Positions 33,942 through 41,337 of a DNA stretch of 64,000 nt are shown here, piece after piece; position 1 is the stretch's first letter; each line of letters opens with the position of its first letter. This DNA comes from Acetobacteraceae bacterium (lineage in GTDB: Bacteria > Pseudomonadota > Alphaproteobacteria > Acetobacterales > Acetobacteraceae). The position numbers and the translations under genes were made by a program. The stretch covers positions 124,001-188,000 of the forward strand of contig JAIXWG010000058.1 of the NCBI GenBank assembly GCA_027482245.1, written 5' to 3'. The notes below the pieces were generated by a model. It was not told the origin of the DNA, did not search any database, and was given only the letters and a program-made list of their open reading frames with translations.

Positions 33942-33951
33942 GGCCTGGCGG

Positions 33952-33980
33952 TTGGAGTTGTTCGCTCCGTGTTCTATATC
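33952..33980 (+). promoter_or_regulatory. Promoter overlapped by an alphaproteobacterial LexA (SOS) box
   Basis: GTTCGCTCCGTGTTC at 33960-33974 is an exact GTTC-N7-GTTC, the known LexA target in alphaproteobacteria. It lies between a -35-like TTGGAG (33952-33957) and a -10-like TATATC (33975-33980), 17 bp apart, so bound LexA would block the promoter. The expected transcription start, 6 to 7 nt past the -10, falls on the GTG start of the pentapeptide gene, which suggests a leaderless mRNA. The operon goes on to uvrD. Confidence 0.75.
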
Positions 33981-33986
33981 CGGGGT

Positions 33987-34484
33987 GTGCGATCACGTCA
34001 TCTCCCCGTCCTCGTCACCACCGCGTTGCTGCTCGCGGTCCCGGCCTTCGCGGCCTGCACCTCCCCGGCCGCGCCGGAGGTGGTGTGGCGACGCTGCCTG
34101 CTGGATGGGCGGGACCTCTCGGGTGTCGATCTCAGCCGCGGGCATCTGCGCGATTCCTCCCTGCAGCGGGCCAAGCTGGCGCAGGCGAAGATGGTGGGGG
34201 TGGATGCGACCGATGGGCGCTTCCTCTCCGCCGACCTGACCGGCGCCGACCTGACCGAGGCGACGCTGCGGGAGGCCGACTTCACCCGCGCCGTGCTGCG
34301 CGGCGCCATCTTCGTGCGCGCCGACATGCGCCGCGCCCGGCTGTTCCGCGCGGACCTGACCGGCGCTGACCTGACGGGCGCGGACCTGACCGGCGCCGAT
34401 TTCTCCGGCGCCATCCTGGACGGCGCGCGATGGACGGATGGCCAGCGCCTCTGCGCGGCGGGGAGCGTCGGCACATGTCAATGA
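33987..34484 (+). CDS. Exported pentapeptide-repeat protein, SOS-box controlled
   Basis: 165 residues: an N-terminal signal sequence (HLPVLVTTALLLAVPAFA, then AC) followed by about 20 pentapeptide repeats of the A-D-L-x-x type (SADLTGADLTEATLREADF and others), which fold as a right-handed beta helix. The Cys after the hydrophobic core could be a lipobox, but F at -3 makes this uncertain. The predicted export sets it apart from cytosolic Qnr or MfpA gyrase-protecting proteins. The GTG is preferred because a longer frame would begin within the divergent transporter gene and cover the promoter. Near-identical GACCTGACCGGCGC-type units at 34350-34400 are repeat codons. Its stop overlaps the helicase start. 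Confidence 0.82.
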   Translation: MRSRHLPVLVTTALLLAVPAFAACTSPAAPEVVWRRCLLDGRDLSGVDLSRGHLRDSSLQRAKLAQAKMVGVDATDGRFLSADLTGADLTEATLREADFTRAVLRGAIFVRADMRRARLFRADLTGADLTGADLTGADFSGAILDGARWTDGQRLCAAGSVGTCQ

Positions 34485-36700
34485 CCACGCCCGACTACAT
34501 CACCCGCCTGAACCCTGAGCAGCGGGAGGCGGTCGAGGCCCTCGACGGCCCCCTGCTGGTGCTGGCCGGCGCCGGCACGGGCAAGACCCGCGTGCTGACG
34601 ACGCGCTTCGCCCATCTGCTGATGACCGGCAAGGCGCGGCCGTGGGAGGTGCTGTCCGTCACCTTCACCAACAAGGCGGCGCGGGAGATGCGGGAACGCG
34701 TCGCCGCCATCATCGGACGTCCGGTGGAGGGGCTCTGGCTCGGCACCTTCCACGCGCTCTGCGCGCGGATGCTGCGGCGGCACGCGGAGATCGTGGGGCT
34801 GCGCACCAACTTCACCATCCTCGATGCCGATGACCAGATGCGCCTGCTGAAGCAGGTGATGGCGGCGGCCAACATCGACAGCAAGCGCTGGCCCGCGCCG
34901 GGGATGATGGCGGTGATCCAGCGCTGGAAGGATCGCGGCCTGACGCCCGCGCGCATCACGGCGGCTGAGGACAGCGACTACGCCAACAACCGCGCCAGCG
35001 AGGTCTATGCGGGCTACCAGAAGCGGCTGATCGAGCTGAACGCCGCCGATTTCGGCGACCTGCTGCTGCACATGACGGAGATCCTGCGCACGCGGCCCGA
35101 CGTGCTGGCCGACTACCACCGCAGCTTCCGCTACATCCTGGTCGACGAATACCAGGACACGAACCTGGTGCAGTATCTCTGGCTGCGGCTGCTGGCCCAG
35201 CACGAGGATCCCAACCGCCGCAACATCTGCTGCGTCGGCGATGATGACCAGTCGATCTATTCCTGGCGCGGCGCCGAGATCGAGAACATTCTCCGGTTCG
35301 AGAAGGACTTTCCCGGCGCGCGCATCGTGCGGCTGGAGTCGAACTACCGCTCGACGAAGCCCATCCTTGCAGCCGCGGCAGGGCTCATCGCGCGCAACAC
35401 GGGCCGCCTCGGCAAGACGCTCCGCTCCGGCCGCAACGATGCCTCAGGCGAAAAGGTGCGCGTCGTCTCGCTGTGGGACAGCGAGGATGAGGCGCGGATG
35501 GTCGGCGACCGGATCGAGGCCGCGCGCCGTTCCGGCCACCCGCTGTCCGAGATCGCCATCCTGGTCCGCGCCGGCTTCCAGACCCGGAGCTTCGAGGAAC
35601 GCCTGATCACCCTCGGCCTGCCCTACCGCGTGGTTGGCGGGCTGAAATTCTACGAGCGCGCCGAAATCCGCGACGCCATGGCCTATCTCCGCGTGCTGCA
35701 GCAGCCCGCCGACGACCTGGCCTTCGAGCGCATCGTGAACACGCCGAAGCGCGGCCTCGGCGACAGCGGCATGCGCGCGATCCATGAGGCCGCGCGCGCG
35801 CAGGCCATCCCGCTGGCCATGGCCGCGGAACGCCTGGCGGAGACGGATGCGCTGAAGCCCAAGCCTCGCTCTGCGCTGCGCGAATTGATGCGCGGCTTCG
35901 CCCGCTGGCGCGTGGTGAACGAGAAGGAAGGCCATGTCGTCGCCGCCGCGACGGTGCTGGAGGAAAGCGGCTACACCGACATGTGGAAGCAGGACCGCAC
36001 GGCGGAAGCGCCCGGGCGGCTTGAGAACCTGAAGGAGCTGCTGCGCGCGATGGGCGACTACCCGTCGCTCGCCGGCTTCCTCGACCATGTCGCGCTGGTG
36101 ATGGAGACGGATGAGAACGCCGAGGCCGAGCGTATCCAGCTGATGACGCTGCACGCCGCCAAGGGCCTGGAATTCGACACCGTCTTCCTGCCGGGCTGGG
36201 AGGAAGGGCTCTTCCCCAGCCAGCGCAGCATGGACGAAGGCGGCGAGAAATCGCTCGAGGAGGAACGGCGCCTCGCTTACGTGGGCATCACCCGTGCGCG
36301 GAAGACCGCGGTGATTAGCCACGCCGCCAATCGCCGGATCTATGGCAACTGGACCTCCTCCCTCCCGTCCCGCTTCCTCGACGAATTGCCGGCGGAAGCG
36401 ATCGAGCGGGAAGGGGCCACCCAGATGCGCCAGCATCGGATGGCGGACACGCCCTCCGTCTTCATGGGCTCCCAGGGTCTGATGGCGCGCCGCCCCCGCG
36501 TGATCGAGGCCGGCGCCTGGGAGGTGAAGGAACGCCCCGCCCAGGCCAGCGGCATCGGCAAGGGGGAGCGGGTGTTCCACCAGAAATTCGGCTACGGCAC
36601 CGTCACCGCGGTGCAGGATGACCGCCTCGACATCGACTTCGACCATGCCGGGGAGAAGCGGGTGCTGGACCGGTTCGTGCAGAAGGCAAGCGACGTCTGA
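34475..36700 (+). CDS. uvrD: UvrD/PcrA-family 3'-5' DNA helicase
   Basis: Superfamily 1A helicase of 741 residues for nucleotide-excision and mismatch repair. Q motif LNPEQREAV, Walker A GAGTGKT (32-38), Walker B VDEYQDTN (223-230), DDDQSIYSWRGA, then VRLESNYRST, LMTLHAAKGLEFDTVFLPGWEEG and the VGITRARK motif VI are all present. The C-terminal GERVFHQKFGYGTVTAV segment is the Tudor-like RNA-polymerase-binding tail of UvrD/PcrA. The start follows GGGAG by 9 nt; ATG at 34481 is an alternative that would overlap the previous stop as ATGA. The LexA box upstream of the preceding gene probably controls it, as uvrD is SOS-induced in other bacteria. Confidence 0.95.
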   Translation: MSMTTPDYITRLNPEQREAVEALDGPLLVLAGAGTGKTRVLTTRFAHLLMTGKARPWEVLSVTFTNKAAREMRERVAAIIGRPVEGLWLGTFHALCARMLRRHAEIVGLRTNFTILDADDQMRLLKQVMAAANIDSKRWPAPGMMAVIQRWKDRGLTPARITAAEDSDYANNRASEVYAGYQKRLIELNAADFGDLLLHMTEILRTRPDVLADYHRSFRYILVDEYQDTNLVQYLWLRLLAQHEDPNRRNICCVGDDDQSIYSWRGAEIENILRFEKDFPGARIVRLESNYRSTKPILAAAAGLIARNTGRLGKTLRSGRNDASGEKVRVVSLWDSEDEARMVGDRIEAARRSGHPLSEIAILVRAGFQTRSFEERLITLGLPYRVVGGLKFYERAEIRDAMAYLRVLQQPADDLAFERIVNTPKRGLGDSGMRAIHEAARAQAIPLAMAAERLAETDALKPKPRSALRELMRGFARWRVVNEKEGHVVAAATVLEESGYTDMWKQDRTAEAPGRLENLKELLRAMGDYPSLAGFLDHVALVMETDENAEAERIQLMTLHAAKGLEFDTVFLPGWEEGLFPSQRSMDEGGEKSLEEERRLAYVGITRARKTAVISHAANRRIYGNWTSSLPSRFLDELPAEAIEREGATQMRQHRMADTPSVFMGSQGLMARRPRVIEAGAWEVKERPAQASGIGKGERVFHQKFGYGTVTAVQDDRLDIDFDHAGEKRVLDRFVQKASDV

Positions 36701-37620
36701 TGGCTCGGGATACCTATTCGATGCAGCGGGACCGGCGCGCCGATCCGCTGGAGACGATCTGGATGGAGGGCCTGCCGGAGGATGCCGTGCCGGCCTTCGA
36801 GGCCGCCTTCCTGACCCATTGCCGCTCCGTCGCCCTGTTCAAGGACGAGCCCAGCGACACCTGGCGGGTGGAGGGCGTGCGCCCCCAGGGCACACCCGAC
36901 GATGAATTCACCGGCGCGCTTGCACTCGCCTCCCTGATGGCGGGCGTCGAGCAGCCCGCGCTGCAGGTCGCCCCGGTCGAGGCCGAGGGCTGGCTCGCCC
37001 GCACGCTCTCCTCCTTCGAGGAAATGCCGATCGGCGGCGACGTGCTGGTGCGGCCGACCCATGTGGCGCCGCGGCGCCTCTATGGCCGCACGGTGCTGAC
37101 GCTCGATGCCGGCATCGCCTTCGGCTCCGGCGAGCACAACTCGACCCGCGGCTGCCTGATTGCCTTCGAGAAAGTGTCGCGCGACCGCCGGCCGAAGCGT
37201 CGGCTGCTCGACCTCGGCACGGGGTCGGGCATCCTTGCGATGGCCGCGGCGAAGCGGCTGAAGCGGCCGGTTCTGGCCACCGACATCGAGCCCTGGTCGG
37301 TCCGCGTCGCGCAGGACAACGCCCGGATGAATGGCGTGGGCCGCCTGGTGCGGGCCCGGCTGGCGGATGGCTGGCGGGACCGGCATGTGAAGGCCGGGCG
37401 GCGCTACGATGTGGTCTTCGCCAACATCCTGGCGCGGCCGCTCTGTTCCATGGCCTGTGCGATGTCGGTCGGCCTGGCGCCCGGCGGCACGGCCATCCTG
37501 GCGGGGCTGCTGGGGACGCAGGCGCGGATGGTGCTGGCGGCGCATCGCCGGCGCGGCATGGTGCTGGAACGCATGCTGCCGCAGGGCGCCTGGACGACCC
37601 TCGTTCTCAGAAAGCGCTGA
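36700..37620 (+). CDS. prmA: Ribosomal protein L11 methyltransferase PrmA
   Basis: SAM-dependent methyltransferase of 306 residues that trimethylates ribosomal protein L11. A substrate-recognition N domain (about 20-110) is followed by the Rossmann domain with IAFGSGEHNSTRGCL, LLDLGTGSGILAMAA (D171 in motif I), ATDIEPWSVRVAQDNARMNGV and the N-P-P-Y-like catalytic segment VVFANILARPL (N-I-L-A, the PrmA form). The start overlaps the helicase stop as TGATG, so translation is coupled and prmA would rise with SOS induction. The next feature is a strong hairpin terminator. Confidence 0.92.
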   Translation: MARDTYSMQRDRRADPLETIWMEGLPEDAVPAFEAAFLTHCRSVALFKDEPSDTWRVEGVRPQGTPDDEFTGALALASLMAGVEQPALQVAPVEAEGWLARTLSSFEEMPIGGDVLVRPTHVAPRRLYGRTVLTLDAGIAFGSGEHNSTRGCLIAFEKVSRDRRPKRRLLDLGTGSGILAMAAAKRLKRPVLATDIEPWSVRVAQDNARMNGVGRLVRARLADGWRDRHVKAGRRYDVVFANILARPLCSMACAMSVGLAPGGTAILAGLLGTQARMVLAAHRRRGMVLERMLPQGAWTTLVLRKR

Positions 37621-37629
37621 AACACGCAG

Positions 37630-37661
37630 CGGGGCCGGCTTCCTTCCGGAAACCGGCCCCG
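37630..37661. terminator. Bidirectional hairpin terminator after prmA
   Basis: A 14-bp stem with one mismatch (arms 37630-37643 and 37648-37661, loop TTCC) lies 9 bp past the prmA stop and 41 bp before the convergent DUF1127 stop. There is no long T tract on either side. Confidence 0.65.
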
Positions 37662-37702
37662 TGCTTCCGCCCGGGGACCCGCCGGGGCCCCCGGTGGGTA
37701 AC

Positions 37703-38101
37703 TCAGGCCGCCAGCGCCTTGCCGGCCACCGCGACGTTGCCGTTGGCGGGCTTCGCCGCAACGCTATTCGCCGGGCGAGGCTGGTTGGCGCTGAAGCCGG
37801 GCTCGAAGACGCGGGCGATGTCGGCGCGGCTCAGGCCTATATCGGCCAGCTCGCGATCGGACAGGGACCGCAGGTTCTCATAGGTCCGGCGGCGCTCCGG
37901 CCAGGCGCGGATCGCGCCGGCGGCAGAGGCGATGCCCTGGCCGATGAGGGTGAAGAGCTTCCGCACGCCGGCGGCAAGGGCCTCGTCCCGCGCGCGCATC
38001 GCGGCGAAGCGGATCGCTTCCAGCTCGGTCTCGCGCGTCATGCGGGTGGTGGCGGCGTGGGGGAACAGGCCAACCTGTTCCTCGGGGATGCGGGCGTTCA
38101 T
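37703..38101 (-). CDS. DUF1127 domain protein
   Basis: 132 residues. The DUF1127 motif, RRRTYENLRSLSDRELADIGLSRADIARVF, is present across two-thirds of the way (split here as RRRTYENLRSLSD and RELADIGLSRADIARVF). The N-terminal part carries an Arg/Glu-rich helix (TRETELEAIRFAAMRARDEALAAG) and a hydrophobic stretch. Small DUF1127 proteins in alphaproteobacteria have been linked to phosphate and carbon metabolism and RNA turnover. This one is longer than the usual 50 to 100 residues. The ATG follows AGAGG by 6 nt. It is divergent from aminopeptidase P, with palindromic sites between. Confidence 0.82.
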   Translation of the reverse strand: MNARIPEEQVGLFPHAATTRMTRETELEAIRFAAMRARDEALAAGVRKLFTLIGQGIASAAGAIRAWPERRRTYENLRSLSDRELADIGLSRADIARVFEPGFSANQPRPANSVAAKPANGNVAVAGKALAA

Positions 38102-38190
38102 GATGACCTCTGTTGTGGTGCGCGCCGGGGAATGTTCTGTCCCCGGCCGCGCTTCGCAGGTGCAACATAGGTGTTTCGCCGCCACAGGTG

Positions 38191-38253
38191 ATGCGTTGAG
38201 GCAACAGCCAAGCCATGCACTCAGCGCATGAAACACTGTGGACATATGTTTCA
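38191..38253. promoter_or_regulatory. Two nested inverted repeats in a divergent promoter region
   Basis: Arms ATGCGTTGAG/CTCAGCGCAT (38191-38200/38220-38229, one mismatch) and TGAAACA/TGTTTCA (38229-38235/38247-38253, perfect, 11-nt spacer) lie in the 178-bp gap between the DUF1127 and aminopeptidase genes. The gap is visibly richer in A and T than its surroundings. These look like binding sites for dimeric regulators, which I cannot name. Confidence 0.45.
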
Positions 38254-38279
38254 ACGTTAGAGCTTCGGTAAGACATCCC

Positions 38280-40058
38280 GTGACGCAATCACCTCAGAAC
38301 CGCCTGGCCGCCCTCCGGGCCCGCTTCGATGACCTCGGCGTCGATGGCGTCCTCGTCCCCCGCGCGGACGCCTTCCTCGGCGAATACGTCCCCGCCTCGG
38401 CCGAGCGCCTGGCCTGGCTGACGGGCTTCACCGGCTCCGCCGGCCTCGCCTTGGTGCTGCGGGACCGCGCCTTCCTCTTCATCGATGGCCGCTACACCAC
38501 CCAGGCGCGGCAGGAGGTCGATGGCGCGCTGTGGGAGTTCCGACACCTCATCGATCAGCCCCCGGCCGCTGTCCTGAAGGCCGAGGCCCCGGGTGCCCGC
38601 ATCGGCTACGACCCCTGGCTGCACCCGGAACCAGCGCTGGAGCGCCTCACGCAGGCCGGCGCCACGCTGGTGGCCCTGGCCGCGAACCCGGTGGACGCGA
38701 TCTGGACCGACCGCCCCGCACCCCCCGGCGCCCCGGCCGTGCCGCACCCCCTGGCCTTCGCCGGCGTCGAGGCCGCGGCCAAGCGGGCGGAGGCCGCGGC
38801 GGCCTTGCGCGCGGCGGGGCAGGGGGCGGCGGTGCTGGCGGATGCGCACTCCGTCGCCTGGCTGCTGAACATCCGGGGCAGCGACCTCGCCCACACGCCG
38901 CTGGCGCTGGCCGTCGCCATCCTGGATGCGGAGGGGGCGGTGGACCTCTTCCTCGACCCGGCCCGCGCCGATGCGGGGCTGCGCGCCCATCTCGGCAATG
39001 CCGTCGCGCTGCATCCGCCGGCCGCCCTGCCGGACCGGCTGCGGGCCCTGGTCGGCCGGCGGGTGCGCCTCGACCCCGATGTCACCCCCGCCTGGTTCGC
39101 CCAGGCGCTGCGCGCCGCCGGCGCGACGCCCGAGGCCGGAGACGATCCCTGCCGCCTGCCGCGCGCGCGCAAGAACCCGGTGGAACAGGATGGCGCACGG
39201 CGCGCGCATCGCCGGGACGCGGTGGCCCTGGCGCGCTTCCTCGCCTGGTTCGCGCAAGCCGCGCCGGCGGGCGGTCAGACGGAGATGTCGGCCGCCGCCC
39301 GCCTCCTCGCCTTCCGGGCGGAGGGCGAGCATTTCGTGGCGGAAAGCTTCCCCGCCATCAGCGGCGCCGGGGAGCACGGCGCCATCATCCACTACCGCGC
39401 GACGCCCGCGACCGACCGCCCGGTCAACGCCGACGAGGCCTATCTGATCGACAGCGGCGCGCAGTACCGGGACGGCACCACGGACGTCACGCGCACGCTC
39501 TGGACCGGCCCGGGCGATCCGCCGGCGGAGCTGCGGGACCGCTACACCCGCGTGCTGCAGGGTCACCTCGCGCTCTCCGCCCTGCGCTTCCCGGAGGGCA
39601 TCGCGGGCCCGCACCTGGATGCGCTGGCGCGCCGGCCGCTCTGGCTGGCCGGGCTCGACTACGACCACGGCACCGGCCATGGTGTCGGCAGCTTCCTGTC
39701 GGTGCATGAGGGTCCGGCGGGCATCAGCCGCGCGGCGAAGCCCGTGCCGCTGGCCCCCGGCATGGTGCTGTCCAACGAGCCCGGCTTCTACCGGCCCGGC
39801 CATTACGGCATCCGGATCGAGAACCTGCTCCTGGTCCAGCCCGCGCCCGCGCTGCCCGGCCAGGCGAAGCCCTTTCTCGGCTTCGAGACGCTGACCCTGG
39901 CGCCCTATGACCGGCGCCTCATCGACCTTGCTGTGCTGGCGCCCGCCGAATGCGCGCAGGTGGATGCTTACCACGCCCGCGTCCTGGCGGAGGTCGGGCC
40001 GCTGCTGCCGGCGGCGGATCGACGCTGGCTGGAAGCGGCCTGCGCGCCGCTGGTGTGA
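38280..40058 (+). CDS. pepP: Xaa-Pro aminopeptidase (M24B, AmpP2-like)
   Basis: Dinuclear-metal peptidase of 592 residues that removes an N-terminal residue before proline. Two creatinase-like N domains (about 1-140 and 145-300) precede the pita-bread catalytic domain. Its metal ligands are D391 (LIDSGAQY), D402 (TTDVTRT), H467 (GTGHGVG), E500 (SNEPGFY) and E514 (RIENLL). The three-domain length matches cytosolic aminopeptidase P2 types. The start is a GTG giving TQSPQNRLAALRARF, the usual family opening; the earlier in-frame ATG would lie across the palindromic sites. No signal peptide is seen. Confidence 0.92.
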   Translation: MTQSPQNRLAALRARFDDLGVDGVLVPRADAFLGEYVPASAERLAWLTGFTGSAGLALVLRDRAFLFIDGRYTTQARQEVDGALWEFRHLIDQPPAAVLKAEAPGARIGYDPWLHPEPALERLTQAGATLVALAANPVDAIWTDRPAPPGAPAVPHPLAFAGVEAAAKRAEAAAALRAAGQGAAVLADAHSVAWLLNIRGSDLAHTPLALAVAILDAEGAVDLFLDPARADAGLRAHLGNAVALHPPAALPDRLRALVGRRVRLDPDVTPAWFAQALRAAGATPEAGDDPCRLPRARKNPVEQDGARRAHRRDAVALARFLAWFAQAAPAGGQTEMSAAARLLAFRAEGEHFVAESFPAISGAGEHGAIIHYRATPATDRPVNADEAYLIDSGAQYRDGTTDVTRTLWTGPGDPPAELRDRYTRVLQGHLALSALRFPEGIAGPHLDALARRPLWLAGLDYDHGTGHGVGSFLSVHEGPAGISRAAKPVPLAPGMVLSNEPGFYRPGHYGIRIENLLLVQPAPALPGQAKPFLGFETLTLAPYDRRLIDLAVLAPAECAQVDAYHARVLAEVGPLLPAADRRWLEAACAPLV

Positions 40059-40187
40059 TGAATCCGGAACGTATCGATATCAATTGAATTGCAACCTATG
40101 CGGGTATTCCGCTGGCGTCATCCAGGAAAAAGTTGTTGGGTGGCACGATCAACGTGACCTTCACCCGCTGCTGCGACCCTGGAGCCC
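40059..40187. promoter_or_regulatory. Probable promoter region of the cellulose operon
   Basis: 129-bp gap with an AT-rich core containing the palindrome TCAATTGA (40080-40087) and possible boxes TTGAAT and TATTCC about 15 bp apart. GGAGCC precedes the bcsZ ATG. No terminator for the upstream gene is clear. Confidence 0.4.
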
Positions 40188-41240
40188 ATGCCGAGCCCCC
40201 GCCTGCGTCGTCGCGCCCTTGTCCTCTCCCTGGCGGCCCCCGCCCTGGGTGGTGCCGCGCCGGCGCTGCGGGCGCTGGAGGCAGCGGAATGGCAGGCCTT
40301 CTGCACGCGCTTCCTGGAACCCGATGGGCGGATCGTGGATGGCGGCAATGGCGGCGTCTCCCACAGCGAAGGCCAGGGCTGGGGCCTGCTCTGCGCCGAG
40401 CGGGCGCATGACCGGGACGCCTTCGACCGAATCTGGGGCTGGACGCGCCGGACCCTCGCGCGGCGCGGCGATGCGCTGTCGTCCTGGCGCTGGCGGCCGG
40501 ATGGCACCGGCGGCCTTGTGGATGACCCGAACAACGCCACCGATGGCGACCTGATGATCGCCTGGGCCCTGCTGCGCGCCGCGCAGCGCTGGCCCGATGG
40601 CGACTATGGCGGGCAGGGGGTCGCCATCGCGCGCGACATCCTCCGCCTGCTGGTCCGCCAGGTGGGGGAGGAGACGGTGCTGCTGCCCGGCGCCACGGGG
40701 TTCGAGCAGCGGGAGCATGTGGTGCTCAACCCCTCCTACTACGCCTTCCCCGCGCTGCGGGCGCTGGCGCAGGCGGTGCCCGATCCGCTCTGGTTGCGAC
40801 TCGCGGCTGATGGGCTGTCGCTGCTGCGCCGCGCGCGCTTTGGCCGCTGGGGCCTGCCGGCGGATTGGGTGGCGCTGCCGCGGACGGGCGGCCGGGCCTC
40901 CCCCGCCCCGGGTTGGCCGGCCCGTTTCTCCTATGACGCGGTGCGGGTGCCGCTCTACCTCGCCTGGGCGGGACTCGGGCGCGAACCGGCAGTGGCCAGT
41001 GCGGTGCGCTTCTGGCTGGACCCGCAGCACACGCGGCTGCCGGCCTGGACTGACCTGACCTCCGACAGCGTCTCCCCTTATGCGGCGTCTCCCGGCATCC
41101 GGGCGATTGTCCTCGTGGCGACGGCGCGCCAGGCGTCGATGGCGACATCTTTTCCGATCCTGCCCGCAGTCGATGAGACAAAGGACTATTATTCAGCCGT
41201 CCTGACCCTCCTCGCGCGTCTCGCTTGGCGAGATTCGTGA
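40188..41240 (+). CDS. bcsZ: Cellulose-operon endoglucanase BcsZ (GH8)
   Basis: Periplasmic family 8 endo-beta-1,4-glucanase of 350 residues. A signal sequence with an Arg-rich start (RLRRRALVLSLAAPALGGAAPA) is followed by the (alpha/alpha)6 barrel. The proton donor is E61 in SEGQGWG, and ATDGDLMIAWAL carries the second catalytic region with D119 and D121. NPSYYAFPALRAL and the late YYSAVLTLLA match the family end. It trims or releases glucan strands during secretion. It leads the bcs operon, as cmcAx does in Komagataeibacter. The last 150 bp and the following gap are less GC-rich than the operon body. Confidence 0.92.
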   Translation: MPSPRLRRRALVLSLAAPALGGAAPALRALEAAEWQAFCTRFLEPDGRIVDGGNGGVSHSEGQGWGLLCAERAHDRDAFDRIWGWTRRTLARRGDALSSWRWRPDGTGGLVDDPNNATDGDLMIAWALLRAAQRWPDGDYGGQGVAIARDILRLLVRQVGEETVLLPGATGFEQREHVVLNPSYYAFPALRALAQAVPDPLWLRLAADGLSLLRRARFGRWGLPADWVALPRTGGRASPAPGWPARFSYDAVRVPLYLAWAGLGREPAVASAVRFWLDPQHTRLPAWTDLTSDSVSPYAASPGIRAIVLVATARQASMATSFPILPAVDETKDYYSAVLTLLARLAWRDS

Positions 41241-41337
41241 TCCTCTAAAACTTCGCGATGATTTCGAGACAGGGATTCGCTATTCCCTTAACGCTCTGAG
41301 CACGGCATGTTGCGTTGCATTCGGGGGTCCATTGCAC

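Noticed and set aside
34340-34400. Tandem GACCTGACCGGCGC units as a CRISPR or VNTR array
   Set aside because: Period 15 and in-frame A-D-L-T-G codons show these are pentapeptide repeats of the protein.
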